Assembly: GCF_014898815.1 (NCBI RefSeq)
Contig: NW_026515433.1
Span: 456,501 to 520,500 of the forward strand
Direction of reading: 5' to 3'
Length of the DNA: 64,000 nucleotides
DNA from: Panonychus citri
Lineage: Eukaryota > Arthropoda > Arachnida > Trombidiformes > Tetranychidae
Part shown: piece by piece, positions 11,776 to 26,290 of the stretch
Numbering within the stretch: the first letter of the stretch is position 1
Layout of the letters: each line of letters opens with the position of its first letter
The notes under the pieces: generated by a model
The model's input: only the letters and a program-made list of their open reading frames with translations
What the model was told of the DNA's origin: nothing
The model's database searches: none
Translations under genes and position numbers: made by a program

Positions 11776-12515
11776 GATTAACAAATTGTTACGAAGATAA
11801 TTATTAGTTAAATGACAAGAGAAGAAGAAGAAGAAAAAATATTCAGGTCATACGTTAATTCAATTAATCGTTGAGACAATTAACAAACAAGGTTAAGGTG
11901 TGTTTAGGTAAGTAACTAATTGTATTTTTCTTTCTTTCTCATTAATCAGCCTTTTCTTCAATTGTAATTAATATTTTCATATATTTCATTCAATTAGCTT
12001 GAGCTTCTTCATCTCAATTTTGATTAGATTTACTTTATTGATTAACTACCGACACTATTAACAAGTATTGATGGCACTTAATTGCTTATCTATTTGCTCG
12101 TCATCAACATCAATCTATTTTTCATGTAATATTTTATTCAGTTATTATCTCATTTAATTTGATTGGAATTGGTATTAATTGTTGGAAAAGAAGAGAGAAA
12201 AAACTTAACGCGATTTAACATTTTGGTAAATTGTCTAATCTCATCAAATACTATCAATACAATCATCTGAACCAACGGACGTTTTAATTGTGACATTTGA
12301 CAGAAAGTCCCTTTATCTTTAATCTCTGGACAAATCTCTTGGTGAATGTCTATCAATCTAAGGTCAAAACGATGCTTATGGGATGAGGAACACTGAACAA
12401 ATAGAGGATCGAAAATGTTGATTGTTTCTCATTGGAAAAGTCGAAAAAAAGTTCGAATCGATTTTGAACATTTGAATTTACCACTAAATCAAGATGTCGA
12501 AATAACTGAGCCGGT
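11776..12515. other. Intergenic between the ZIP start and the SH2 gene end
   Basis: 740 nt, AT-rich. It holds the ZIP promoter and the 3' UTR of the SH2 gene. The minus frame at 12150-12356 shows no motif or codon signal and is not called. Confidence 0.6.
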
Positions 12516-15500
12516 CTATCTACATGTAGCCATAGTTTTCCGGAATGAAGTCAAGATCCTCTGATAATCAGGATCTGAATCGATGTCAACAAGAAGGTCG
12601 TCATTATAATCATAATTAGAGTTAATTGTTGGTGTTATAGTTGATGATGATGATGATGATGATGCCGTTGTAATTGTTGTTGATGATGTTGAGTTAATTG
12701 TTGCGGACTGAGTTGCCGTTGTGGTGGTTGTTGATGTGGATGTTGAGTCTGTTGGTATCGCCGTCTCTTCAATTAGCTGAGTTTGAGCCTCATTTGAGTT
12801 AATTATAATTGTTTGTGAGTTTTTATGTTGGTGAATTTTAATTGTTGATAAATCAAGTGGACATGGTAAAAGTTCCTGCATGATTGAATGATGGACAATC
12901 AGTGAATTGAGACTGGAAAACTCTTTGGTGAAACCCTATTGTGGAAAACATGAGAAAGAAAAAAAAACAATCAGTTAATTGTGACGAAATTAAACAAATT
13001 GATTTATTTTAATTTAATTTAGAAAAAGGTTGGAAAAATTTATCCAAATTTGATGAATTAATTAATGACGGAAACTGTTACCCTAAGTAATTAAAGAGGC
13101 GAAAAATTAATGATTAATGAGTTGGTGATTATTATAAATGTGATTAAAAATGTCTACAATTAAATTTGAGACAATGTGAAGATTAAGATTAATTAGTTAT
13201 ATCATTAGTAAAATAGTCAGGTAACAATTTATGAATCAAAATTCAACGAGTACCAATTAAAATGAGCTGATTGAAAATTTAATTAGTCGATTCTTGTAAA
13301 AAAAGCAACAATTAACTATAGCTTAATCATTAGTTAATTGTTTCTATCATCAAAGAGACTAAACTATCGACAAATTGAGTTGATAAAGTCTTAATTGTTG
13401 TCTTAATAGCATTTGATTAGGTCGAAACTCAATTTAACTACTTTACATAATTTAATTTGTCCAGAGGCAGTTTGATTAATCAAGTAAATTGTGATAGGAC
13501 TTTGATTATTGGATAATTTGAAACAAGAGATAGTTGATAAATTCAATGAATTTGATCAAGATGATAATGCTGATGATGAAAATGATAATCACGCAATCAA
13601 GTGATTAGAATCAAATTTAATGATAAATCATCATAACCTGTAAGGCAATTAAAATTGTCCTCACTATGAGTCCAAGATGAAGTTCAATGATGAACCAACC
13701 CAATTGATTTATCATTAAACACCAATCATGCATCTTAATTAACATCACAATCAAGACTCACCTTTAAATATCATCAACATATATTAATATTAATCATTAT
13801 CAACAAACAGTAAAAGTTAAGTTGAAAACAGTTAATCAAGAAACTAAAAGAATCTCAGAAAATGTAAATTTCATCCTCGATTTTTTTACAAACTCATCAG
13901 ATGAAAAGGTAATCTTGATAATCATCACTGGTATTATTCAATAGGCTGATACTTTCTCATGATTATGAAGATAAAGATGAAGATGATTATCATCAACATC
14001 AGCATCTTTTTTCCCATTGACATTAATCAATGAAGATTAGTTTTTCTTCTCATTCGGTTGACTTGATCAATAAATCTTGTTGACAATATGAATCCCCAAT
14101 GGATAAAGAATCGGGTAAACCTGAAGATAAACAGAAATTCATTTCTCATAATAACTTGTTCAGAGGTTATTGTTGTTCATCATGATCATCGACAATATAT
14201 TAACATTGATCTCTCACCTTGATTAATATCATGCCATCAACAGGAACAAAAGTTAATTCACTTTCCGAGTTTTAATTTAATCATGTCAAAAGATGAATTA
14301 AGATTCTGTTGGTCATTATGATCATGATAATAGAAACAAAAGGTCAAGAAATGGAGCGAGAGTATAAAAAGAGTTCATCTCATCCTCAGCTGATGGCGAA
14401 AGATAAATCGATGAACAATTTAAATGTGACAAAAAAGAGAAAAAAATGAGAAAAGGATGAAAAATGATGAGAAAAGTCATCCATTAGATATTCAGGTAAC
14501 TTCATCTTCATGATAAAAATATAATGAATATGATGATAACCATCAATCATTTGTAACATTTAAATCTAATTGTTAACCGTCTTCATGATAAATTCATTTC
14601 AATCAATAATTTGAATTAAAGTTCCTAATTTGATGAGAAAGACAGAAAATAATAATAAAAACATAATGTTGACAATAGTTAATGATGATCATTGATCTCA
14701 GCAAGATAATTGTTCATTCATTTAATGGCTGATCATTGAATAAGGATAATAATCAACTCACAAATTGACACACTCAATGAAACATACAATCAGATGTAAT
14801 CGTTGTTGTATCAATACAAATTGATGAGGATTCTGAGAATGATAAAGATGAACATGATTACGAAATGGTTGGTCAAGCATGTAAACTATTTGCCTTTCAT
14901 TTTAAATATCATATTATGTTTACTTTCAACTGACCTCATGAAGCTTTTAATCAAAATTTGAGAGTAATTTAAATTGTGAATCAACAGGAATTACGGAATG
15001 ATAATCATTCAACTGGAAAACAATATTTTTTAATATCAGTGATTAATATAAACAACTAAACTGGATTCATATGATTATCTTTATTTGAACAGCTAATCAA
15101 AGGTAATCCAATCGATTTAGTGTGTTTAATTTAATTTAATTCAATTCAATTTGCTGTTTGATTGCTTGAAAGTTCAATAAACACAATTAAATGATCATTT
15201 TCAGGCTTATAATTCAGTTCTCATTGTAGTCCAATGACATTTTTATGTAATGGATTGATTACATTTACGAGAATTAAGTTGATTTGTTAATAATGTGAAA
15301 TTTGATTTGATTGTTGGTACGATATCGATACAGAATTAAATTATAATTGATTAGATTTTCATTTTTTTCCCATTTGAATACAACTGATCACATTCAATTT
15401 ATCCTTTTCATTTATAATACACAAAAAGTGAACATTTTATTCAGCTGATAACATTGTTGAGATGTTACTAAATTAACTCAATCAAATCTTAATTATCAGC

Positions 15501-18500
15501 TCAGCAACTACACAAAGGCAATTAAGCTGATTAGAGTTAACTGATATACAAATCAATTGGATTTTACTATCGATTAATTATTTTAATGAGCTTTACTTAT
15601 TGGCTTAATGATTACGATTGTAATGATAATAGAGACACTTAATCAATAGATTAGTGAATTATTGTTACAACAACAATAAGAGTTAATCAGTGAGGATTGA
15701 AAGTTTATATGAATCTATTATAATACATTGTACATTTTAGTGTTCGTTGTAGGAGTTGATTGTGATTAGGAACACATTTAATGTCAATAATAATGATAAC
15801 TAATGCAAGTTAATTGAGAGGATTGACTTGGATTGAGTAAACAGAATAATCTAACCCTGAGTCAATTGAAACTAAGATATAATATTATCATGGTAACATG
15901 TTCATCTCAATCAACAGCAAGTAGTCACTGGTTCACAGTTGATTCGGTGTTGATATTATTATCCTCATGATTATGATGAATGAAATGTTATATCACAAAG
16001 GAAACAAGGTCAGTAATTCACATTCATGAGATATCTTTCATTAGATAATATTTAAGGTGAATGTCTCATCATAATGGAAATGAAATCATTCATTGGAACA
16101 CAATTCCATCTCTGATTGAAATGATAACCAACAAATTGAGTTATTGTCTATGGATAAAGTCTCAATTTATATTATGATATAATTCTGGACTTGATTTATC
16201 ATTAATGGTTCTGTAGAAACTTTAAGACCTGAGATTATTTCATTGATATTGGAATTTATAAGAAAAGGTCAGAATATGAGGACAAAGATCATGGGTTTGA
16301 GGTGAAGTTTATTATTGCATTTCAAATGAAACTCATAATTGAAGTTAGTTGTATCATTTTACTACTGAATTAAAGTAATCATGATTGAATGTCTTGAATA
16401 CTCCTGAAAAAACTGTAAGTTGTGACTTGATGTGTTGTTTTTATGCTTTTAAAATGATAATGTTGATGATTGTCATTGAATCTTGTTGAGGACACTAAGA
16501 GAGGATTAGATGAATTCATTTTCACTGAGCAAGATGGATTGACCTTAAAGATTAGGAGCAAGAGGATAAAAGATGAGGATCAAAATGGTTAAAGGAGTAA
16601 AAAGAGATAAATGTTTTAGAGAAAAACAAATAAAAACTGAGCCTCTTCCCTCATCATGTTGATGCAGAAAAGATCATCTTTTCATGGGAGAGAAAAAAAG
16701 AGAGAAACAAATAAACTGAGTTTGTAATTCATCCAATCATTTGATATAATCTGTTCGCCATTCAATCCGATACCTTTTCCTGATTCTGAGCCCGAGTAAT
16801 ATTTCAATTGATTCAGATCAGGATGAAAAACTTTTTTTCTTGATGGGAAATAGATGTCAAGCTGAGAGAGAGTGAGAAGAGGGAAAAAGAAATCAAGAAA
16901 AACTGTAGAGCCTCAATGATACCTCTCCCCTCTTTCTCTTCCTCATCTTCTTTGCAGGTAACTCAATTTTTCACCTCATAACGGCCTAGGAAACTTTACT
17001 AAGGATATTTATCAGTCGTCAACTAACCTCAGGTATCATTACTATCACAACGATTACTGGACCTTCAAAGTGAAAGTGAATTGGATCATTTATCTAAACT
17101 TTTTTCCTTTTCATCTTTCAACTTTTCTCAGGTACACACTATTACCTGTACCACTTGGGATCAACATACTTTAAGACATTCATGTAGACAGGTAATAATA
17201 GTTGAAAGAATCACCCTAATATTTAACTTATCGACTTATTTTTTGTTTTTCTTTGGCTTGTAAACAGCAATTTAAATGATCAAAAGCCAAAGTTTAAGAT
17301 GACAGGTAAAAAAAACAACAAAGAAAATGACATTTATCACAGGAAGATGAAAAAGATATGGATAAAGATGAAGATAGAGATGATGATAAGATATGAATCA
17401 AGTGAATGTTGGAAATTGTAGTTGACAATGTTACCCCAATTGATGTTTTCTGTTAATTAATTGCACTTAAATCTTGATTGCAAAATCATTTACTTTTGCA
17501 ATGACAATTTAACCAGCAGTTAATTGAATAATGAGAATAAAATATTGTCTTAATTCAATTTTAATTGCAGGAATATTAAATTTCCTAAATCAATGAGAAA
17601 AAAAATGAAAATTTCCTCTCAAGGTAAATATTATTATTCACTTTCCGTGACTTAACTTGGTGATTAGATGACATCTTGAAACTTGATAACAACTAATCGT
17701 AATTAGATTATTAAACAATTATAATTAATAAATGTGATCACCAATATAAAAACACTAACATTAACTGTTCAATTCTCACAGTTTATCAATAGTAATCAAC
17801 ACCAATGAACACACACAATATGAGGTCTGATGAATGATAATCAATACTGACGATGATAATATGAGACCAGCAATTGAAATGGTGACATATTATCAGTTAA
17901 TTTGATTCTCAATTTACTAATTTAATCATTATTTTTGCTTCCAGGGAGGTAATCCAAATATATTATCTTTCTAATTAGATATCATCATTGGCCCCATCAC
18001 AATCATTATCAAAATGATTTAATCATAGATGAAACAAAAAACAAAAACAAAATCAAATCATCATGAAAAGTAATCAGAAAGATACAAGATAATGATCGAT
18101 TAACATTGATTAGTTAATAAATGGCTTCTTAATTGCTCCATCAATTAACATGATTCATTCAATTTCACCATTCTACCAGTTAACAGTTTAATAGTAATCA
18201 AAGTTAATCAAGAGCCTCTTCAAATTTTCACAATCTATTTAACTAAATCATCATCATAATAATAATAATCTTCGTATCCTTAATAATAATGATGATGATT
18301 ATCATCTTCATCATCTTAATCATCAACAAGATATTAATATTTACCTTCTTTGTTTACCTTCCCATGTCTCTGTGTAATTTAATTGTGATGGTGATAAATT
18401 AGCTCCAATTGATGTACTTTAATTAAAATTAACTTTGTTTGTTTTTTAAATTGTCACTCATAATAATTTAGTAATAACTTTTGGTTAACTTTAATCGTTA

Positions 18501-21500
18501 TTAAGTAAAGACTGACAATCAAAATCTTAAATTGTCTAGCGGTTGAAAAGTAAATTAGTTTATATTCATCATCATGATTTATAATTTAATCAACAATAAA
18601 CATTAATTGTTGATTAAAGGATCCGAGATACTTTGATGACTGAATTAAGTGTAGCTAATTGTTAATTGATTTATTTCTGTTCTTCCAGTTTAATCAAGAT
18701 TAGTTATGGACAATTGGATTTAAACGATTAAAAGTTTTCCTTGGTAATGTCAACAACTTGTTAATTGTTTATGATTAATAATAAAAAACGATATAAGATT
18801 AATTTTCTATTAAAAGATGTGAACCGGATTAACTAATTATCAAAATGAGGTTTAAAATTGTTATTATAAATTTGTAATTAGAAAAATGAAGACAAAGCCA
18901 CAAGAAATTAACTGTTAACAATTAACTAAATCATTGGAAAAGCAAATGTTCAATTTTAGTTATTATATTTACTTTGAAAGTGCTTCAAATTATCCGCCAT
19001 TATTATTACAACAGGAAACAACTAATTGTCAAGATGAAAGATGATAATTAAGATGAAACAATTAAGGTTATTTGCCTTTCGTGTATAAGAATTAACCAGA
19101 TAATTGTTTTATATTAAGGATGCTTGTAATTTAATAACAACTGAATTAGCAAAGTAATTAATAGATTTAACTAAACAAATGAAGTTTCAAAGGGAAAAAT
19201 AATCAACAAGAATAAATTTTAATCACAATCATGACAATTAGGATTCTGATTAATTTAAAAGACTCACCAAAAATACCCGATTAAATCATTTCATCTGATT
19301 TATTTGGGCTGTTAATTGTAACAATTAGATAACCAGTGGTGCTCATTCAGCTTATTATTATGTGTCAACAACTTTTGATTGCAATTAAATTACTTTAAAT
19401 TGTTACAACCAAACCCAAATATTATTTGAAATAAATACGGCAAAGGTTTAATGAGTCTAACTATTAGTTAACTAAATACAAATAAATCAAAAACAATTAC
19501 TTAATTGTAACTTGAAGATGATATTGTTATAATGATGATAATATCATTCAAACTGATTTAAGTTAATGGTTATCGTATTATTTTAATTGATAAATGGGAA
19601 ACAATGTTACAAGTAAAATGATTTATTAATGATACGCCTGATTGTTGACTATCAAGAGTCTAGTTAAAGAGAGACAGAATTGATTTATTATACAATTTAC
19701 AATGAAATTGTTATCATTCAATGTTAATCATCGTAACAATTAACTTTAAATAGTAAAAAAAAGTTCTCAGTGGTTGATTAACTCATTCAACTTGATGGTT
19801 AACTCATTATTTGTTTATTATCTGGACATGTTCCAGTTTAACCTTTTCATTAACAATCAGGGAAATGTAATCATCTTGAGTCAATTAAAAGTGTCTTCGT
19901 TATCATCTCTTCATGATGACGATTATTAGGATGAGAGTTGATTCAATTTCGTAATAATAACACGCGATTAAGATGAAAAAACGCAGATTGCGTGTTCATT
20001 TCGTTGAGAGATGAACTAGAAAATCGTAAAATAGTTTATTTGATTGCTTAGTTAATAGAGAAGTCGAGTTTGTAAAAAGCAATAATCTAAATTGTCGTTG
20101 AGTGAAAGAAAATAAATTTAACTGACATTCAATTTCATTGAGATGTAAATTAATCATTTGATCAACAAGAAGGAAGAAAAAATCTTGTCAATAGCAGTGA
20201 GATTGTGAGTATATAAAGTATTGAGAGTGTTCATGATGAAATAGATTCAGATCATTCATTGAATTGGATATTCACTGCGTAATTTGAATAAAAATCAATG
20301 GATCAACTGATTGAATGTTAACTAAATTGACTGACACAATTTTTCAATACATTTTCAAATTGATAAAATCACAATCAGTTTCATGTTTCATGTAAATCAA
20401 TTGACTGAATCACAATGATCATAATTCAACAAAAGATAAACAAACGTAAATAAAACTCATTGATAATAAAAAGCTAATGAGGTGATCATGATGAGAAACA
20501 AGATTTTGTCTGGTTTAAGGTCATCATACCAAAGGTCCGGATGATATAAGATGACAGGAAACAGTATCGACATAGAGAAGGTCAGTTTTGACCAAAGATG
20601 TGACAGATGATATTAATAGGACAGAGAAAAGAGTTGCAAAGGCAAATAGAAAGGAAAAGTCCATCATCATCATGGATCAATAAATACCTCGAACCATCAA
20701 CATCTCATCACCATCATGATCACTTGAAGCGGAAAAAGTTTGAATATGAGCTTAAAATATGATCATGTTGGTACATTGATATTACTTTTGAAAGAAAATA
20801 GAAGTGCTAATGGAAAGTTTATGTTAATTACAATTGATATTTCATCGATTATCTATTAACGGAACCATTAATCAAAACGAAAATCGTAAGATGATAATGG
20901 TGATGATATTTGAAAGATTCATTGAAACATAATAACAAATATTACAAGGAGATGAAGCGATAAAGAGTTACCATGTTACTAGAGATGAGGAAAACATGTA
21001 CACACGTAGCATAACAATAAGCATTTCATTGAAAGGTAATAAGGTTCAACATGATGGTGATGATCATGATCATAAGAGAGTGATAATAATCATAATTATT
21101 ACAATATTTACCAAGGAACATGATAACAAAGCATAATGGAACCTCCAGCTTTATATCACAAATGGAATACAAAAAAAACACTAATCACTAATTCACATGA
21201 TTGAACGTAGATGTCAATTTGAATTTAATGTTACAATAGACTCACAAATTAGGAGTTAATTTGATTGATAAATGGTGATAACAATTAAAAAGATAAATTG
21301 AAATTAACTTCTCAATTAATCTCAATTTGGTTCTAGCAATAAAATCTCAATGTAGATGGCGTTCAAATGGTAACATTATATTTCTAATCATATGTTTGCT
21401 CAACACACTTAATTAATTGCTGGTTTTGTCATCGCTGAGCTTTTAATTGTTTAATTTAATGTTTACTAATTTTTCTTGTTAAAACAATAAAGTGTCTTAG

Positions 21501-24500
21501 GTTTAATTAACTGTCTCATTGGAATATCTTCTTGAAAACTTTCAACTATCATTTTGTTGGGTCAATTTTTAGGCTTTGTGAACAATTTACTGATTAATTG
21601 CCTCTGATTGTTGTTACCTGTTAATCTGTTAATCCATTGAATCTTGTTTTGTTTACCTCAACAACGATATTGTTTTCAAGCTTCAATGGCACTTGGATCC
21701 TACAATTGAGAGCCAAAGTCTATTATCTTGTTAATTGTCAACGTTCCCAGTTTTGGATTGATTATCTTACCAATTATTTTGGAAAAATCAATCAGTCAAT
21801 TTTATTTTTATCTCTATTTTTAGTATTATTATCTTGACGATTTTCAATCTAATTAACTGTTACAATGGGCGATTCTGATTCTCTACAATCATCAAGCGAT
21901 AATACTGTCAGTGCGGTTGAACGGGAGACAAGTTATGTTGGTTTAACTAAGGAAACAATTAAATCGGCGGATGCAATCAATTTTCTAACTACTCCATCAT
22001 CAGGAGCAATTAACTTATTCCTTGGAGTAACTCGTCAAGATGAAATTGATTCGGACGGAAATACTTCTGGTCAAGTAACTTCACTTTACTATGAATCTTA
22101 TGAAGCGATGGCGATCAAGATGATGAATCGATTAGTTAAACATACGATTGACAAATTCAAATTGAACAAATGTTATGTTATCCACAGATTAGGATTAGTT
22201 AAATTGTGCGAGGCATCAATTCTGATCGGGTGCTCATCAGCCCACCGACAAGCAGCTCATGAAGCGACTTATTATCTACTTAATCAAATCAAAAAGATTA
22301 TCCCGATCTGGAAAAGGATCAACGGATCAGAGGAACCAGAATTTGAACAAAGTTATTCAACATGGAGCTCAAGAAGTGAAGCTTTTTGGTTACCCAGGTC
22401 AAGTGAATCTTAATTATAATTGAAACAATTTCCTCACACTTGATAAATTAATTGTTTCTAAATATTATTCTAACTAATGGCAAATGCTAATTTAAAAATC
22501 TATGTTGATTTAGTATCTACTTTAATTCACAAACTCAGCATCTCATTAACGATTAAATTAATTATTCACTTTTTTTCTTCTAATCTTAATTGTTTCCTCT
22601 TTTGTTTTCAACAGTTGGAATCTTGATAATCATCAGAAAGTTATGATTTTCATGATTATCTTTCATCTTTCTCGTTTCTCATCATCTTTATTCCCTTAGC
22701 ATCAACCGCATCATCATCATCCTTCATATTCATTTCACTTGTTATCAATATCTTGTCACGTGATGATCAACATGAACCATCATCATGTTGGTGATGATAA
22801 AGATGATTGAGCTATCCACAAGGTTGATGAGAATTAATTTAAACAATAATTAACCTGAGAATAGCAATTTAGAGGTAAAAAAGGCCAAACCATAGGAGGG
22901 GCGATTCCTCCCTCGATCAAGTAAACAACAAAGGTCAAGAAGAAGATGAAGATGATGAGGCCAAAAGGAAAAGAGAAAAATTGAAGCAAAAGGAGAGAGA
23001 GAGAGAGAGAGATGAGGATGAAGAAGAAAACAAAACAGAAAAAAGTTCCGCTTGAAATTCATTTTGAACATCGATCTTTACCCAATATCATTGAGAAAAA
23101 AAGTTTTTTTTGTAGAAAAGAGAAAGAGATGATTAGGAAGACGAAGGAAAGACAAGGAATAAACAATGTAAATACAGAGGAAAAATGATGAGAATGATGA
23201 TGGAAGATGAATAAATAGGAAGAAATGGGCTGAACAGTGAGGCCCGAAAATTACCGGTTCTACGGATAAACATTCTGTCTACAGAGTATCTTTCAAAGAA
23301 ATGTCCTGATGTGTTCTCAAAGTGAAGGCCTGTTATTGACCTACCTGTAAGTTTGAACCATTTTATTGTTTCTGTCGGTGGAGATGAAGATGAGGATGAA
23401 AACGTTGATATGATAACTTGAAAGTAGCTTGATGACAAATAATCAACAAACTGAATCACAGTGACTATTTTTGGCAGAATGAAAAAAGATGAAATCATTT
23501 TTGGCATCTTTACCTTTCCATTTTCACCCTTAGGGTAAAATCTAACAAACAGGAGAGTGAATGTGTTTACTCAATGGAGAAAAAAGTTGAATAAAAAATA
23601 ATATTCAATTTGTGTCGCCAGTTTATCGAATAAGAAAAAAGAATAGAACAAAAAATGTCCTCAAATTGATGTGGAAATCAAAGTGAGAACCATTTATTTT
23701 TCGATTCTCTTCCATTACACTTTCTCTCTCATCATCTTCTCCACCCAACTAATCACCTTCTCCTTCACCTTCGTTACGGATCAAAGATAAATTAATCTTC
23801 CTCATCTTCTCTTTCTTACTTTCACTTGTCTTCTCATCATCATCTCTACCATTAAGATTACTGTTGATGCTACAAAAGTGATTACCTGAAGACCGGATGT
23901 GGACTGACAATAGGACACGAAAAGTTTATCATTATATAACATTAGGTAACATCGCTTGGATAAGCAGAGTGAAATGTTTCAGGGATTAACAATTGATTTC
24001 TAAAACTCAGACTAGTATTTCAATTAAATCTTAATCATCTTTTCATCTCAAATCTTATAACAAAAAATAGATTAAAATAATTTCATGTTGGATCAAAAGT
24101 CGAACAAAAAAATTGACTGTAAATCTCATCATCACAATGATAATGATGATAAAATGAAGACATTGAATAGAAGGCGTTTGATAAAAGACAGAAAAGCAAA
24201 AAAAAATCTCGGAATAAATGAGAAAACATTAAGGTTGATGGTGGGAGATGATTCTGGTAACTCTGATGACCAAATGATGACCAATAGATTTTATCTTTTC
24301 ATCATCTCAATCCTCAAAGTCATTAAGATAAGTGATAAACGATTAAACTTTGAAACTTAGTATCAAATTGTTGGATTTTGTTTCCCTCATGGGAATCAAG
24401 GTATAAAGATCTGATTCTGTTAAAAGTTATCAAAACGGATCAGGAAATGATGTTAGATAATGTGCTCATTAAGTGGTTTTGGGATTAAGGGATTAAAGGA

Positions 24501-26037
24501 ATGGGAGGTGTCAAAGTGATCAATAGATTTGTACCTTGATTTTGAAGGTTCCTTGGGAACTTCTTATTATGAGGTAATGAGCTACTCCGGTCACTTGGAA
24601 TCGTTTCGGGACTCGAACCGAGAGCGCATAACAGCCTGGTTTCGATATCGATTCACGAACAAGAAATGATCCGATTGGTTGACGTGCTAGTATATCGATC
24701 GCATTATCCCTACAAATTGGCCCATAAAACCACGGGGGCAGTTCATTGGCACCCATTGAACCATAAACACTTGGTAAATCACAATCAGAGGTTGAATAAG
24801 TTGATGAATTAATTCTGGAACAACTCGGTCCATAGTTGGCACCAAGATTGCCCATTGATTTGGATGATGAAAGGGAAGATGATCCATTGGAGAAACTATT
24901 GAATGAAGACGAAACTGAAGAAGATGTTGATGAAGGATGATGAGAATGATGATGAGGATTATTGATCGCTGATCCAAGGGAGTAAAGCTCATTCTCATTG
25001 GACATTAAAATTCGATCGAAAGTTGAGTCAACTGTAACCAATCCTTCACCTTTATTAACAAAACTGACCATTGGATAAGAAGAAATCGATGACCCTGAAT
25101 GTCCATTGGTTATTGAATTATTGTGACAGTTTCGTTTTCGATTGGTCATCGTGTAGGATAAAATACTATTCAAATTACCATTTGATTTGTTGTTATTTGA
25201 ATTGCGTTTACCCGTAAAGAGACGAGCCATGGTCATCGAGGAAGATGAAGTGGTCGAGTGAGATGATGAGGTGATGGATGAAGATGAAGGGGTGACCGAT
25301 GTTGAGGTCGTCATGGTGGATGTTGATGGAGATGAAGATGAAGATGTAATCGTTGTCAATTGGTAGTTCTTATCATTGAATAACCCGGAAATTGGTTGGA
25401 CAGATGATCGTCTAAACATCACAGATGAAATATCATCACAGGAAAGTGAATCTCGGAAAACAAACTGTTTCCTCTTCAATTTACACCAAGGTAAAAGTTT
25501 CATCATCAATTTATTGGTCGTTGTGTAGTTTGAATGATTATTCAAAGTTCCATTAACATTATTGATACTATTATTAACACTGGAGTTAATTGTGTTGATA
25601 CAATTATGATTTATGTTGGTCTGATTGTTGTGAATATGATTCATGTTGCTGTTGATATTATTGTTATTGTTGGTAAGGTTGTTGTTGTTGTTGATCAAAT
25701 TGTTACCAATGGTGGTGGTGGTTGTGGTTGAGTTTTTAAGATGACCACTTGAATTATTTGTTAAGGATTCAATTGAGATTTTATTACTTCCGGTCATTAT
25801 TGATGATAAATGTAAACAAGGTAATAAACTATCAGGATCAATTTTACTGTTATTATTTTCAATGATGTTGATTGTCACTGGATTAATTGTTGTGGACGGA
25901 GTTTCCAATGGATGACAAGTAGGATAATAATAATGATGATAATTAGTTGATTGTGTTGAGGTTTTCAGGTGATTTGAATAATTACCAATAATTAAATTAC
26001 ATGGATTCTCATAAGTTTTCACTGATTGACCTTGCAT
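12516..26037 (-). CDS. SH2-domain adaptor, tensin/EGFRAP-like (640 aa), SH2 split by an 11.6-kb intron
   Basis: Two coding exons: 26037-24535 (501 codons) and 12935-12516 (139 codons plus stop), joined in phase 0 by a GTAC..CACAATAG intron. Residues 1-405 are low-complexity, rich in Asn, Ser, Thr and His, and probably disordered. The SH2 domain begins at about residue 435 (PPWFYGPICRDNAIDILARQ). It has the phosphotyrosine-binding FLVRES motif, runs to THFKIK-like GTFKIK at the exon end, and is completed by exon 2 (GFTKEFSSLNSLIVHHSIM, then ELLPCPLDL). The join restores a full SH2 of the tensin-like type, which is the main proof of the splice. The ending of this domain resembles the arthropod EGFR adaptor protein, but that name is from memory and not certain. 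The C-terminal tail is Ser/Thr-rich with an acidic patch DLLVDIDSDPDYQ. Such proteins link phosphotyrosines on receptors to downstream signalling in the cytosol. Extra 5' non-coding exons are possible. Confidence 0.8.
21865..22413 (+). CDS. MOCS2B: Molybdopterin synthase large (catalytic) subunit, MoaE/MOCS2B family (182 aa)
   Basis: Single-exon gene. MOCS2B pairs with the small sulfur-carrying MOCS2A to turn cyclic pyranopterin monophosphate into molybdopterin in the cytosol. MoaE features in order: GAINLFLGVTRQ at about residues 50-61, TSLYYESYEAMA at about 75-86, a VIHRLGLVK stretch followed by CEASILIG (about 111-127), SSAHRQAAHEA (about 128-138), and the active-site lysine region IPIWKR (about 150-155). 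The first 35 residues are an acidic, variable extension. In most members WK(K/R) is followed by Glu; here it is Ile. The C-terminal AFW resembles the vertebrate ending. The gene lies inside the SH2 adaptor's intron on the opposite strand. The ATG at 21865 is the first in frame. No MOCS2A reading frame ending in GlyGly is seen just upstream, so it is probably not the bicistronic arrangement known from mammals. Confidence 0.93.
   Translation: MGDSDSLQSSSDNTVSAVERETSYVGLTKETIKSADAINFLTTPSSGAINLFLGVTRQDEIDSDGNTSGQVTSLYYESYEAMAIKMMNRLVKHTIDKFKLNKCYVIHRLGLVKLCEASILIGCSSAHRQAAHEATYYLLNQIKKIIPIWKRINGSEEPEFEQSYSTWSSRSEAFWLPRSSES
22993..23012. repeat. (GA)10 microsatellite
   Basis: Dinucleotide tract within the SH2 gene intron. 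Confidence 0.9.
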
Positions 26038-26290
26038 AACAAACAATTATTGTAATAATAATCCTTAATTACTGTCAACAATTCAAATTGATATCAAAGT
26101 AACACATGATAACTATGTTAATCAAGATGAAGATGATAGTTTTATGATAATGTTGAACAGCAAGACTTTGATGTGAACAGAATGAAAGTTATAACGAAAC
26201 TGGTAACAACTCAACAGAAACTCTCTCACAACATCTCCCTCGATCTCATCTTCTTCTCTTTCTCAATCTCACTCTTTTCCAATCTTCATA

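Larger units (their letters stand above)
12936..24534 (-). other. 11.6-kb intron of the SH2 adaptor gene
   Basis: The intron interrupts the SH2 coding sequence and contains the opposite-strand MOCS2B gene at 21865-22413. The remainder is AT-rich, with many ATC/GAT triplets, scattered CAGGTAA-like words and a GA repeat near 23.0 kb. Short frames at 16379-16561, 17081-17263, 22850-23071, 23133-23507 and 24085-24360 have no motif, no flanking exon partners and mostly translate simple repeats. I saw no recognisable transposon. Confidence 0.75.

Noticed and set aside
21637..21837. Frame of 66 codons just before MOCS2B, considered as MOCS2A
   Set aside because: No ubiquitin-like features and no C-terminal Gly-Gly; hydrophobic AT-driven sequence instead.
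23133..23507. Minus-strand 124-codon frame in the SH2 gene intron
   Set aside because: Ser/Phe/Leu-rich with no recognisable domain, in a purine-rich tract; nothing supports coding.
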